In this document: positions 1-7,179 of the stretch, one piece after another | Layout of the letters: the number at the start of each line of letters is the position of its first letter | How positions within the stretch are numbered: position 1 is the first letter of the stretch | Assembly: GCF_008973665.1 (NCBI RefSeq) | Contig: NZ_WACP01000001.1 | Span: forward strand, 62,001 to 126,000 | Reading direction: 5' to 3' | Length of the DNA: 64,000 bases | Origin: Paenibacillus tengchongensis | Lineage (GTDB): Bacteria; Bacillota; Bacilli; Paenibacillales; Paenibacillaceae | Notes under the pieces: model-generated | Database searches by the model: none | What the model was told of the DNA's origin: nothing | Seen by the model: the letters and a program-made list of their open reading frames with translations, nothing else | Translations under genes and position numbers: made by a program

Positions 1-97
1 TATAACATTTTTCAATCTAACATTTTATATATAATAAGTAAATATAAAGCCTCACTTTCAGCATTTTTTCGCTAATAGAGCTAATATTTAGAATTCA

Positions 98-127
98 AAG
101 AAAAAAGCCTGTCTAAAGACAGACTTT
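98..127 (-). terminator. Terminator of the unknown 352-aa gene
   Basis: Read on the minus strand, a 10-bp stem with one mismatch (105-114 against 117-126) closes a tiny loop and runs into a T-rich stretch. It lies just past the stop codon at 134, as expected of a rho-independent terminator. Confidence 0.7.
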
Positions 128-133
128 GTGATC

Positions 134-168
134 TCAGCGCTTCGCCTTATAATACTCGTGAGCAGCTC
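134..168 (-). repeat. sigK 3'-end remnant A
   Basis: The sequence matches the end of sigK (11747-11780) in the same orientation, with a shared 15-base core CGCTTCGCCTTATAA (plus strand) followed by ACTC. It is in frame with the upstream gene and encodes its last residues, HEYYKAKR and stop, against HEFYKAKR and stop in SigK. I infer an attachment-site-like or recombination remnant. Confidence 0.6.
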
Positions 169-1192
169 CAATATCTGATATGGTTCCTTCCAATGTACTT
201 AAAACATGTATTAAACACTTGTTTTCAATCGGAATAATCTCGTTAAAATGCTCAATTACTTTTAGAATTATATTTTTATCGTTAGTTATATCATATTTCA
301 GCATTTTATTACGAATCAAGAGTGATACCTTTATAATGTATGAGTAACTCTCCAAAACTTCTTCAGGTATTATTATAAATTTATTGCTGCGCATATAAGA
401 AAATCTATTAAACATACATTTTTTATGTTCCCAAAACAAATGAAAAGGTCTAATATCAAACCCAGTCTTCCCTTCAATTAATTCATTTAAATAAAACAGA
501 ACAGAATCATATACTTTCATTCCCCTAACAAAATAGAGACTATTCGATATATCAATTTCCTCAGATTCATCATCAGAATAAATATATTCTCTTAATAGAT
601 CACAAACCCTGTTTAAGTCAAATTTGTATGATTTACTGTTATATTTAAGCGAAATTACCTCATTCTTATAATATTGATGATTATGTTCATACGCTTCAAT
701 AAACTGCTGAAACCTGATACTATATTCCATGAATTTTTTTTCAGATGTATATCCTGATACAAATAACTTTTCTTCAGCCAAATCATATCCATTAATAAGA
801 ATATCATGTATGTAATGCTGGTTTTCGTATCTAGAACTAGAAGCAATAAAGTATTCATCTATATGGGTATACACATAAAACTCATTTTCAATACATTCAA
901 TTATGTACTCTATAATATTAACATTCAGCTGTGCAAGATCTTCTTTTCTTATTTTTCGGGTATTTAATAGAGGATGGGTGTCTAATGGATGATCAATGAA
1001 ATGGAAAGAAGGTCCATGTTTATTAAAATTAACGCAATCTTTGCTTAGTGCCCGAATTTGAATATAATTGTTATAGAACCAGGGTATGGCATGATCGTAT
1101 TTCAAAAGAACAGAGAGTGGGTAAGCATGAAATTGCATACCCACAATTGGTGGCCGCACAATTTCTAACACTCTACGGTTTAGATTCTCCAT
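134..1192 (-). CDS. Unknown protein, C39-peptidase/BtrH-N-like
   Basis: A 352-residue soluble protein of unproven function; no signal peptide or membrane segment is visible. The central part (HIDEYFI, then HDILINGYD, a short GY hairpin, then DIRPFHLFWEHKK) resembles the BtrH N-terminal/C39-like papain-fold proteins of unknown role often found near antibiotic clusters in Bacillales. That family call rests on pattern memory, and no catalytic Cys can be assigned. I chose the ATG at 1192 because AGGAGG lies 10 nt upstream; an ATG at 1228 would add 12 residues but has a poor ribosome site. The last eight codons (HEYYKAKR) nearly equal the end of SigK (HEFYKAKR), so the 3' end may derive from a sigK fragment. 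Codon use is AT-rich compared with the right half of the window. Confidence 0.6.
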   Translation of the reverse strand: MENLNRRVLEIVRPPIVGMQFHAYPLSVLLKYDHAIPWFYNNYIQIRALSKDCVNFNKHGPSFHFIDHPLDTHPLLNTRKIRKEDLAQLNVNIIEYIIECIENEFYVYTHIDEYFIASSSRYENQHYIHDILINGYDLAEEKLFVSGYTSEKKFMEYSIRFQQFIEAYEHNHQYYKNEVISLKYNSKSYKFDLNRVCDLLREYIYSDDESEEIDISNSLYFVRGMKVYDSVLFYLNELIEGKTGFDIRPFHLFWEHKKCMFNRFSYMRSNKFIIIPEEVLESYSYIIKVSLLIRNKMLKYDITNDKNIILKVIEHFNEIIPIENKCLIHVLSTLEGTISDIGAAHEYYKAKR

Positions 1193-1556
1193 TTGATCTT
1201 GATCCTCCTTTGTATGCTCTAACTCCATAGATCACTTCGAGACAAGTTGACGAAAGCGTTCTCTAAAAAAATCACTTTCTAAAACACGCCACTTTTACTC
1301 TTCCAGATTGCATTAAACAGGATCATTTTATCCAAATTATAGCATTACGCTTGTTTTTTTTACATAGGAATGCTCCTTTTTCCACCATTCTTTTGAACTA
1401 TATGTTTAAATTTACATATAATAGCTACATTTTCCCTATTTAGAATTGAACGCAAAAAGAGCAGCTTATCCGCAGATAAGCCGCTCTTCAAACTCACTAA
1501 TATTGTTAACAGCCGTAAGATGCCCAGTTGAGATATATCCTTCTGGTCTGTGCTCC
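1193..1556. other. Intergenic, no gene seen
   Basis: AT-rich spacer. It holds the ribosome site of the leftward unknown gene (AGGAGG, about 1203-1208, minus strand) and, near its right end, the terminator of the alcohol dehydrogenase gene. No reading frame with a credible start was found. Confidence 0.6.
1454..1490 (-). terminator. Terminator after the alcohol dehydrogenase
   Basis: Stem 1458-1470 pairs with 1475-1487 (13 bp, one mismatch) around a 4-nt loop. On the minus strand it is followed by a run of T, about 70 nt beyond the dehydrogenase stop codon. Confidence 0.8.
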
Positions 1557-2605
1557 TTATTCATTCCCCATCGTGCTGATATCGATTACAAAGCGGTAAC
1601 GGACATCCGAAGCGAGTACACGCTCCCAGGCGTCATCAATCCGGTCGGCAGAGATAACCTCGATCTCCGAGGCAATATTGTGTTCAGCGCAGAAATCAAG
1701 CATCTCCTGCGTTTCGCGGATGCCGCCGATCATCGATCCGGCGAACGAGCGGCGGTGGCCGATCAGCGAGAACACGTTAATTGACAATGGATCCGCCGGC
1801 GCACCGACATTGACTAATGTACCGTCCAGTGCCAGAAGCGAAAGATAAGCATCGATGTTAATCTGCGCACTTACCGTATTTATAATCAGGTCGAATGAAC
1901 CAGCAAGCTGCTTGAATGTTTCCGGATCGCTGGTGGCATAATAATGGTCTGCCCCTAATTGCAGACCGTCTTCCTTCTTCTTCAGTGACTGCGACAGCAC
2001 AGTAACTTCAGCTCCCATGGCATGCGCAATCTTTACCGCCATATGTCCAAGTCCGCCAAGGCCCACCACGGCCACTTTCTTTCCAGGAGCGGCTCCCCAA
2101 TGACGCAGCGGCGAATAGGTTGTGATTCCGGCACATAATAGCGGTGCAGCGGCATCAAGCGGAATGGCATCAGGAATCCGGACCACGAAATCTTCTGTCA
2201 CAACAATGTGAGTGGAATACCCTCCCTGGGTATAATGTCCATACCGGTCGGTATCTCCATAGGTGCCGGTACTTCCATTAAGGCAATATTGCTCCTCACC
2301 CTTATGGCAATTGCTGCACTCTCCGCAAGAGTCAACCAGGCATCCTACCCCTACCCGGTCACCTACAGCATATTTGGTAACATGTGATCCCACCTGACTG
2401 ACAATGCCGGCAATCTCGTGCCCGGGAACAAGCGGATATTTCACCGGCCCCCACTCTCCGCGGGCTGTATGGATGTCAGAGTGGCAGATTCCCGCGTATT
2501 TAATCTCAATCAGAACATCATGCGGCTGAAGCTCCCGGCGCTCATGGCAGTCAGCTGAAAGGGACCTTCCTGGCTGAATGTAGCGCGTGCATTTACTTTT
2601 ATCAT
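1557..2605 (-). pseudogene. Zn-dependent alcohol dehydrogenase, frameshifted
   Basis: Medium-chain NADP(H)-dependent alcohol/aldehyde reductase of the YahK/AdhA group. The open part (1557-2444) has GHEIAG, the four structural-zinc cysteines ([15 protein letters not shown]) and the nucleotide loop GLGGLGH. The N-terminus exists in another frame: from an ATG at 2605 about 21 residues read in one frame ([16 protein letters not shown]). After about 2545 the protein continues in the next frame as [22 protein letters not shown], which includes the catalytic-zinc Cys. One base is missing there; restored, the protein would be about 349-350 residues, the normal family length. The frame is therefore broken by a real mutation or a sequencing error. 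The divergent MerR-type gene and the promoter between them resemble the Bacillus adhR-adhA aldehyde-stress pair. Confidence 0.8.
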
Positions 2606-2661
2606 AGTGTAACCTCTCTTCCAGTAATAATTGAAATCTGTAAGACCGCTTTACAAATCAT

Positions 2662-2692
2662 ATGTTATTACCTAAAGTTAACTCTAAGTCAA
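2662..2692 (-). promoter_or_regulatory. MerR-type promoter/operator
   Basis: On the minus strand, TTGACT (2687-2692) and TAACAT (2662-2667) are separated by 19 bp, the long spacer typical of MerR-activated promoters. The spacer is filled by an imperfect palindrome centred on AGTTAACT (2672-2688). It points toward the alcohol dehydrogenase, so the divergent MerR protein is the likely activator. Confidence 0.8.
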
Positions 2693-2725
2693 GCGCCAAA
2701 TTCATTTTAGATTGGAGATCCCGAA

Positions 2726-3142
2726 ATGAAGACATATTCCATAACCGAAGTCGCCGAATACTTTAACCTGACACCACATACCCTGCGTTATTACGACAAG
2801 GAAGGACTTATACCTTTTATAGAAAGAACTTCCAGCGGAAAACGCGTGTTCAAGGAATCGGACATAGAATCTTTAAAAATCATTGAATGCCTGAAGTCAT
2901 CCGGGATGCCAATTAAGGAAATTAAACATTTCATTGAGTGGTGCGCTGAGGGGGATTCTACGTTACAGCAAAGATATGACATGTTCCTGGAGCGGAAAGC
3001 TTCCGTAGAAGCACAGATGGATGAATTGAAGAGAACGATGGAAGTTATCGAACATAAATGCTTGTATTACAAGACCGCTTTGGATAGCGGTACGGAGGAT
3101 GTTCATAAAAATATTAAAGTAAAAAGTTCATCCGCTCAATAA
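2726..3142 (+). CDS. MerR-family regulator, AdhR-like
   Basis: A 138-residue transcription factor. It has an N-terminal winged helix-turn-helix (TLRYYDKEGLIP near residues 19-30), a middle DIESLKIIECLKSSGMPIKEI segment and a C-terminal dimerising helix (about 80-120). A single cysteine at residue 55 lies where Bacillus subtilis AdhR has its aldehyde-reactive Cys. This suggests thiol-based sensing of formaldehyde, methylglyoxal or another electrophile. The gene diverges from the zinc alcohol dehydrogenase and a textbook 19-bp-spacer MerR promoter lies between them, which supports a regulator-target pair. It starts at an ATG preceded by GGAG. The exact ligand is inferred, not shown. Confidence 0.85.
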   Translation: MKTYSITEVAEYFNLTPHTLRYYDKEGLIPFIERTSSGKRVFKESDIESLKIIECLKSSGMPIKEIKHFIEWCAEGDSTLQQRYDMFLERKASVEAQMDELKRTMEVIEHKCLYYKTALDSGTEDVHKNIKVKSSSAQ

Positions 3143-3150
3143 AAATGGAT

Positions 3151-3174
3151 CTTCAGCTTCCTAGCTGAGTTTTT
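3151..3174 (+). terminator. Short terminator after the MerR gene
   Basis: Six-base stem TCAGCT (3153-3158) with AGCTGA (3163-3168), followed by GTTTTT, 10 nt past the stop codon. It is small but correctly placed. Confidence 0.55.
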
Positions 3175-3269
3175 AATCCATCTATACTCCGAGCTGCAAA
3201 AGAGAAAAGCTCACACCCACATGTTTTTCATTATCTTCCTGTAATCTTGGAACTGCAGGAGACGAGCGC

Positions 3270-3338
3270 CCGCCTTTGTCTACGGATTTCAACCGCGCAC
3301 AGCGGTTTAAATTTAAGAAATCCGCAGACAACAGCGGC
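3270..3338. repeat. Long interrupted inverted repeat
   Basis: Arms 3275-3290 and 3317-3332 are complementary over about 16 bases (one mismatch in the 14-base core). They enclose a second perfect hairpin, AACCGC/GCGGTT (3291-3296 with 3302-3307). Pairing continues weakly outward to about 3270 and 3338. No coding frame explains it; it could be the end of a small mobile element or a structured transcript. Confidence 0.55.
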
Positions 3339-3410
3339 CCGAAGTCCAAACATTCTCTGGAGTCCCGCATCTACCTGGAATAGTAAAATCACCGGTTCAA
3401 TCTGTATAGT

Positions 3411-3432
3411 ACATAACTCCGCGAGATCCCCA
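3411..3432 (-). repeat. sigK remnant B (22-base exact match)
   Basis: These 22 bases are identical, in the same orientation, to 11811-11832 inside sigK, the codons for the recognition helix LGISRSYV. Similarity stops abruptly on both sides. A chance exact match of this length within one window is very unlikely. Confidence 0.65.
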
Positions 3433-3637
3433 GGTTTTCATCACTCTCTCATTTTCAATAGCTTTGATAATCTGATCGTGCTGATGGAAAGAAGGAACTT
3501 AAACAACAGCCCATCCAAAACGTAACATGTAGTGTTATATAATTATCTAATATTTACTATATATATTACAAATTACCATTATATTAGTCTTTTTTCTTAT
3601 TAAAACCTAAAATTATATATTAAATTTATAATAATTA

Positions 3638-3666
3638 TTGACTGATCAGAATAACGATGTTATATT
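3638..3666 (+). promoter_or_regulatory. Sigma-A-type promoter of the amidase gene
   Basis: TTGACT (3638-3643) and TATATT (3661-3666) are exactly 17 bp apart in an AT-rich stretch about 50 nt before the coding start. The pair matches the vegetative consensus well. Confidence 0.75.
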
Positions 3667-3714
3667 CCCTAACATAAATTAATAACATACATAAGGGAGA
3701 AGGAGATTTTTGAA

Positions 3715-6700
3715 ATGAACAAGTTAAAACGTCTACGTAAAACTAAAAGAAATCATTTTAAGTCCACCCGATCTGAATATTCATCAGCAAAAAACAACTG
3801 GAGTAAAAAGCAAGTTATAGCTACTTCAATTGCGTTATCTGTTATAGCTTCAGGAGTAATTCCGTTTCAAACAGCTGATGCTTTAACTCGAGTTACTTCA
3901 GAAAGTGGCACCGTATGGGAGATTCACGATGTTTTTGCTCCCAGCTTAGACACAGGAAGTTTACGTACAGTTGGTGCTACACAAGTACAAGGCTTCGGTA
4001 ATATCTTTGTTAAAGTGTCATCACCTTCAGCTTCACTGATGAATGGCCAAATGATGCGCGGGTTTAACTTATCGTATGATGGCGTTAATAAGTTCATCTC
4101 CACTCAAGCTGTAAATCTAGGCAATGTAATAATTACACGTGAGGTTTATGTTGATACAAAAAATAATAGAACGAGATTCTTTGATACTTTTACTAATAAA
4201 AATGATATGGCTGTAAAGGTTGATGTATCTTTCGGCGGCTCTTTAGGATATGGTACAGCATCAAATGCTTCAGTAGTCAAGGCAACATACTCAGATGATC
4301 TAAAGGTGACTACAGATGATTCCTGGATTGTTGTAGATAGCAGTGCTAAAGACAATAAACCGCTGGGCGTTGCAGTTGGGTCTCCAGCTCCATTTGATAA
4401 TGGATTAAGTGGACTAGGTAATCAGCAGCAGAATCCATTTACAACACCATTAGCTGAGTCCGGAAATGAAGCGAATTTTTATGGGTTCATTAATACATTA
4501 AATATTGAGCCGGGTGAATCGAAATCCCTGGTACATTATGTACAAGTTGGAGAAGGTGGTGAAGAAGGGTTGAACAATCTGGTTACTATGCTAAATGGGC
4601 TTAATAGTCAGCTGGATGTAACCGGATTAACTAACGCACAAATTCGTTCAATTAGTAACTGGGATATATCTGCTATAGAAGGACTTGATACCTCGGACAG
4701 CCTGCTCATTCCAAATGCTCCTGCAGTTAAAGAATTAGTAACTTCATCCCCATATGATGTTACGAATAAATCCATTGCAGAAATGCAGCAGGATATGATT
4801 AGTGGTAAAACTACTTCTGTGCAAATTACTCAAGCCTATTTAGATAGAATCAAGGCATACGATGAAGGCCAATTGGGCTTCCATGCCTTCCTGCATGTAT
4901 CTGAAACTGCGCTCAACCAGGCAAAGGCTGCTGACGACGCCCGTGCACAAGGTGCAAAAGGTGATCTGCTAGGTATTCCAATTGCGATAAAGGATATCTA
5001 TGATACAAAGGATATGCCTACTACAGGCGGCAGCAAAGCTCTTGAAGGCTGGCAGCCTGATTCGGATGCATTTCAAGTGAATAAGCTGCGGGAAGCTGGA
5101 GCTGTAATTATTGGTAAAGTAAATACTTCTGAGTTTGCTAACAGCGGAAGCTTTAGTGAGAGCGGCTGGCTTCAAACATGGAATGCACTATATCCATCGA
5201 AAACATCCTTTGGCTCAAGCGGCGGATCGGCAGTATCTGTTGCAGCTGATTTTGCAGCAGCAGCAATGGGATCGCAAACAGGGGTATCTCTCTACGCACC
5301 TACTACAGGAGCTAGCTTAAAAAGCTTCCGTGGTACAGACGGTATGGCAAGTACTACTGGTGTATTGCCACTCACATGGGGACAAGATTATGCAGGTCCC
5401 ATTGCTAAAACAGTAACTGACCTGGCCATTATATTGAATGCTACAACGGGTACGGACCCGCAGGATATTTTCACAGTGACTGCAGATGCAGATCATAAGC
5501 GTCCAGCGGACTGGAAGGAAGCTCTGGATGCTTATGCATTGCAAGGAAAGAAAATCGGATATATTCCTGCATCCTTTGTCTCCAATTATGCCGATGATGA
5601 TACTGGACAAGCAGTAATGGATAAGTTCTCAGAGCTTCAAGCAGCGGGTGCGACAATGGTTGAAATGTCAGCAGTTCCATCTGCTCCTAGCCGTCCTTCA
5701 GGCATTAATGGTTCTACTGAAGGTTGGGCGCGCTATATTGAGCTTCATAAGAACTTCCCTTACATTGATGGAGCAAGTGTATTGGCTTCAGATAAGGTGC
5801 TTATCTATAACCAAAGAGGATATAATCAACCTACGCGTATGACTGAACAGGCTGTACAAGATTACATCAAGTATAGAAGCGACTATAAGGAAGTTATTAA
5901 AGGTTGGATGGACGAGAATGGTGTTGATGCTGTTGTTTATGCAGGTTTTATTAGTGACGTATATAACAATGACGCAGCAGCCTCTCAATTAAGTTCTGAC
6001 CGTGGGACGGGCGTATTAACGTCTAATGTTGGGCTCCCTACGGTAGTTGTTCCTGTAGGAACGAACGACAGCGGATATTCTATCTCTATGCAGCTTGTTG
6101 GCAGAGCATGGGACGATGCAGAAATTTTAGGTATGGGTTATGCTCTTGAGCAACAAAGTCAAGCTAGATTACTTACAGCCTTCGCTCCAGCACTTCAATA
6201 TGTTTCAAGCTCTACTAATCCTGATCCAATAGTAGATAATGGACCAACAAATCCAAACACTGGAGAAGGTACAACGACTCCTCCAGCAACAACGCCGACA
6301 CCTGCAGAACCAACAACACCTGCAAATAATCCGGAAGTTGATAGTTTTGCAGATACAATGAATCATTGGGCGAAAGCAAGCATTGACGTACTTATTGCTA
6401 AGGGGTTACTAACGGGTTATTCCGATGGAACATTTCGTCCTAATTCAGGTTTGACTCGTGCCGAAGCCATTAAGGTAATTGCAACTCACATGGGAGTTGA
6501 AGGACAAGAAAGTAAATTTACAGATGTATCTTCAACTCATTGGGCGAATAAGTTTATTGGTGCAGCTGCTGGATTAGGCTTGATGAACGGATATAGTGAT
6601 GGAAGCTTCCGTCCGGAGGAAAAGATCAGCCGTAGTGAATTAGCGGCACTAATTACTAGAGCCTTCAAGCTAACAGGTACTGGAACTGCATCATTCACAG

Positions 6701-6858
6701 ATGTTAAAAAAAATGCATGGTATTATGATTCCATTGATGCACTCGCATCCACTAATATTATTACAGGCTACGCAGACAATACATTTAAGCCTGAAAAAGA
6801 TATTACTAGAGCAGAGTTTGCAACAATCGTTTCCAGATTACTGGAAAATACAAACTAA
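3715..6858 (+). CDS. SLH-anchored amidase-signature enzyme
   Basis: A 1047-residue exported surface protein. After a basic N-terminus, a hydrophobic segment (about 33-55) ends in TADA, a plausible signal cleavage site. Residues about 60-310 form a beta-rich region I do not recognise. Residues about 350-820 are an amidase-signature domain with the Lys-Ser-Ser triad visible: Lys426 (IAIKD), Ser501 (GSSGGS) and Ser525 (GSQTGVSLY). The nucleophile motif has V in place of the usual second Gly. A Thr/Pro linker follows, then three SLH modules (about 875-1047) that bind pyruvylated cell-wall polymer. It probably hydrolyses an amide at the cell surface; the substrate is unknown. The start is set by AAGGAGA seven bases upstream. 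AT-rich codon use sets it apart from its neighbours. Confidence 0.9.
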   Translation: MNKLKRLRKTKRNHFKSTRSEYSSAKNNWSKKQVIATSIALSVIASGVIPFQTADALTRVTSESGTVWEIHDVFAPSLDTGSLRTVGATQVQGFGNIFVKVSSPSASLMNGQMMRGFNLSYDGVNKFISTQAVNLGNVIITREVYVDTKNNRTRFFDTFTNKNDMAVKVDVSFGGSLGYGTASNASVVKATYSDDLKVTTDDSWIVVDSSAKDNKPLGVAVGSPAPFDNGLSGLGNQQQNPFTTPLAESGNEANFYGFINTLNIEPGESKSLVHYVQVGEGGEEGLNNLVTMLNGLNSQLDVTGLTNAQIRSISNWDISAIEGLDTSDSLLIPNAPAVKELVTSSPYDVTNKSIAEMQQDMISGKTTSVQITQAYLDRIKAYDEGQLGFHAFLHVSETALNQAKAADDARAQGAKGDLLGIPIAIKDIYDTKDMPTTGGSKALEGWQPDSDAFQVNKLREAGAVIIGKVNTSEFANSGSFSESGWLQTWNALYPSKTSFGSSGGSAVSVAADFAAAAMGSQTGVSLYAPTTGASLKSFRGTDGMASTTGVLPLTWGQDYAGPIAKTVTDLAIILNATTGTDPQDIFTVTADADHKRPADWKEALDAYALQGKKIGYIPASFVSNYADDDTGQAVMDKFSELQAAGATMVEMSAVPSAPSRPSGINGSTEGWARYIELHKNFPYIDGASVLASDKVLIYNQRGYNQPTRMTEQAVQDYIKYRSDYKEVIKGWMDENGVDAVVYAGFISDVYNNDAAASQLSSDRGTGVLTSNVGLPTVVVPVGTNDSGYSISMQLVGRAWDDAEILGMGYALEQQSQARLLTAFAPALQYVSSSTNPDPIVDNGPTNPNTGEGTTTPPATTPTPAEPTTPANNPEVDSFADTMNHWAKASIDVLIAKGLLTGYSDGTFRPNSGLTRAEAIKVIATHMGVEGQESKFTDVSSTHWANKFIGAAAGLGLMNGYSDGSFRPEEKISRSELAALITRAFKLTGTGTASFTDVKKNAWYYDSIDALASTNIITGYADNTFKPEKDITRAEFATIVSRLLENTN

Positions 6859-6861
6859 AAT

Positions 6862-6893
6862 AAAGGCCATCCCGAAAAGGATGGCCTTTCTTG
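6862..6893 (+). terminator. Terminator after the amidase
   Basis: Perfect 11-bp stem AAAGGCCATCC/GGATGGCCTTT (6862-6872 with 6879-6889), a 6-nt loop and a short T-rich tail, directly after the stop codon. Confidence 0.85.
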
Positions 6894-6947
6894 CCGTTAC
6901 AGATAGCGCGGTGAACCTTATCCACACAGATAACGACTTATTCGTAG

Positions 6948-7027
6948 AATTCATGTGCGCCCTCTTTTCAATCCGGGACACATAACTTCGGCTGATCCAC
7001 AGCTCCTTGGCAATCTCCCGCTGCTTC
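6948..7027 (-). pseudogene. sigK 3' fragment C
   Basis: On the minus strand this encodes [18 protein letters not shown] followed by EKRAHM, matching the SigK sigma4 helix-turn-helix except for G to W and L to H. By my count 13 of 75 bases differ from 11786-11860 and there is no gap. Most codon differences are silent, so the fragment descends from a diverged functional sigK rather than from random decay of the local copy. The conserved tail (HEFYKAKR) is missing. It lies in the 320-nt gap between the amidase terminator and the xylanase gene. Confidence 0.75.
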
Positions 7028-7098
7028 TTTAGTTTATTACTAAAAAAAACGAGGATTCTCCTTTAATTTGAGAGTATTAAGTTCCTAAAGTCCAATGC

Positions 7099-7104
7099 TA
7101 TAAT
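7099..7104 (+). promoter_or_regulatory. Putative -10 of the xylanase promoter
   Basis: A perfect TATAAT lies 76 nt before the xylanase start. The matching -35 is weak (TTAAGT, 7077-7082), fitting a promoter that needs help or is regulated. A strong AGGAGG follows at about 7114-7119 but no credible leader gene was found. Confidence 0.45.
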
Positions 7105-7136
7105 CCGGGCTAGAAGGAGGTGAGTGTCTAACAAAT

Positions 7137-7152
7137 TTGTAAGCGCTTTATA
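7137..7152 (+). promoter_or_regulatory. cre-like catabolite repression site
   Basis: TGTAAGCGCTTTAT fits the CcpA-binding consensus closely (central AAGCGCTT), downstream of the likely start of transcription. CcpA bound there would repress the xylanase gene when glucose is present, as known for other Paenibacillus xylanases. Confidence 0.65.
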
Positions 7153-7179
7153 ACAAAACTCGCTGAAGGAGATGTATTA

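Larger units (their letters stand above)
3143..3714. other. Decayed intergenic region
   Basis: No intact gene. It holds the MerR terminator, a long interrupted inverted repeat, a 22-base exact copy of part of sigK and, at the right end, a good promoter for the amidase gene. On the minus strand around 3440-3490 a short frame (HQHDQIIKAIENERV) looks like a scrap of an FCD-domain GntR regulator, so this may be a graveyard of gene fragments. Confidence 0.5.

Noticed and set aside
7119..7153. Leader peptide before the xylanase after AGGAGG
   Set aside because: The possible GTG start is too close to the AGGAGG and gives just a few codons overlapping the cre-like site; no conserved feature.
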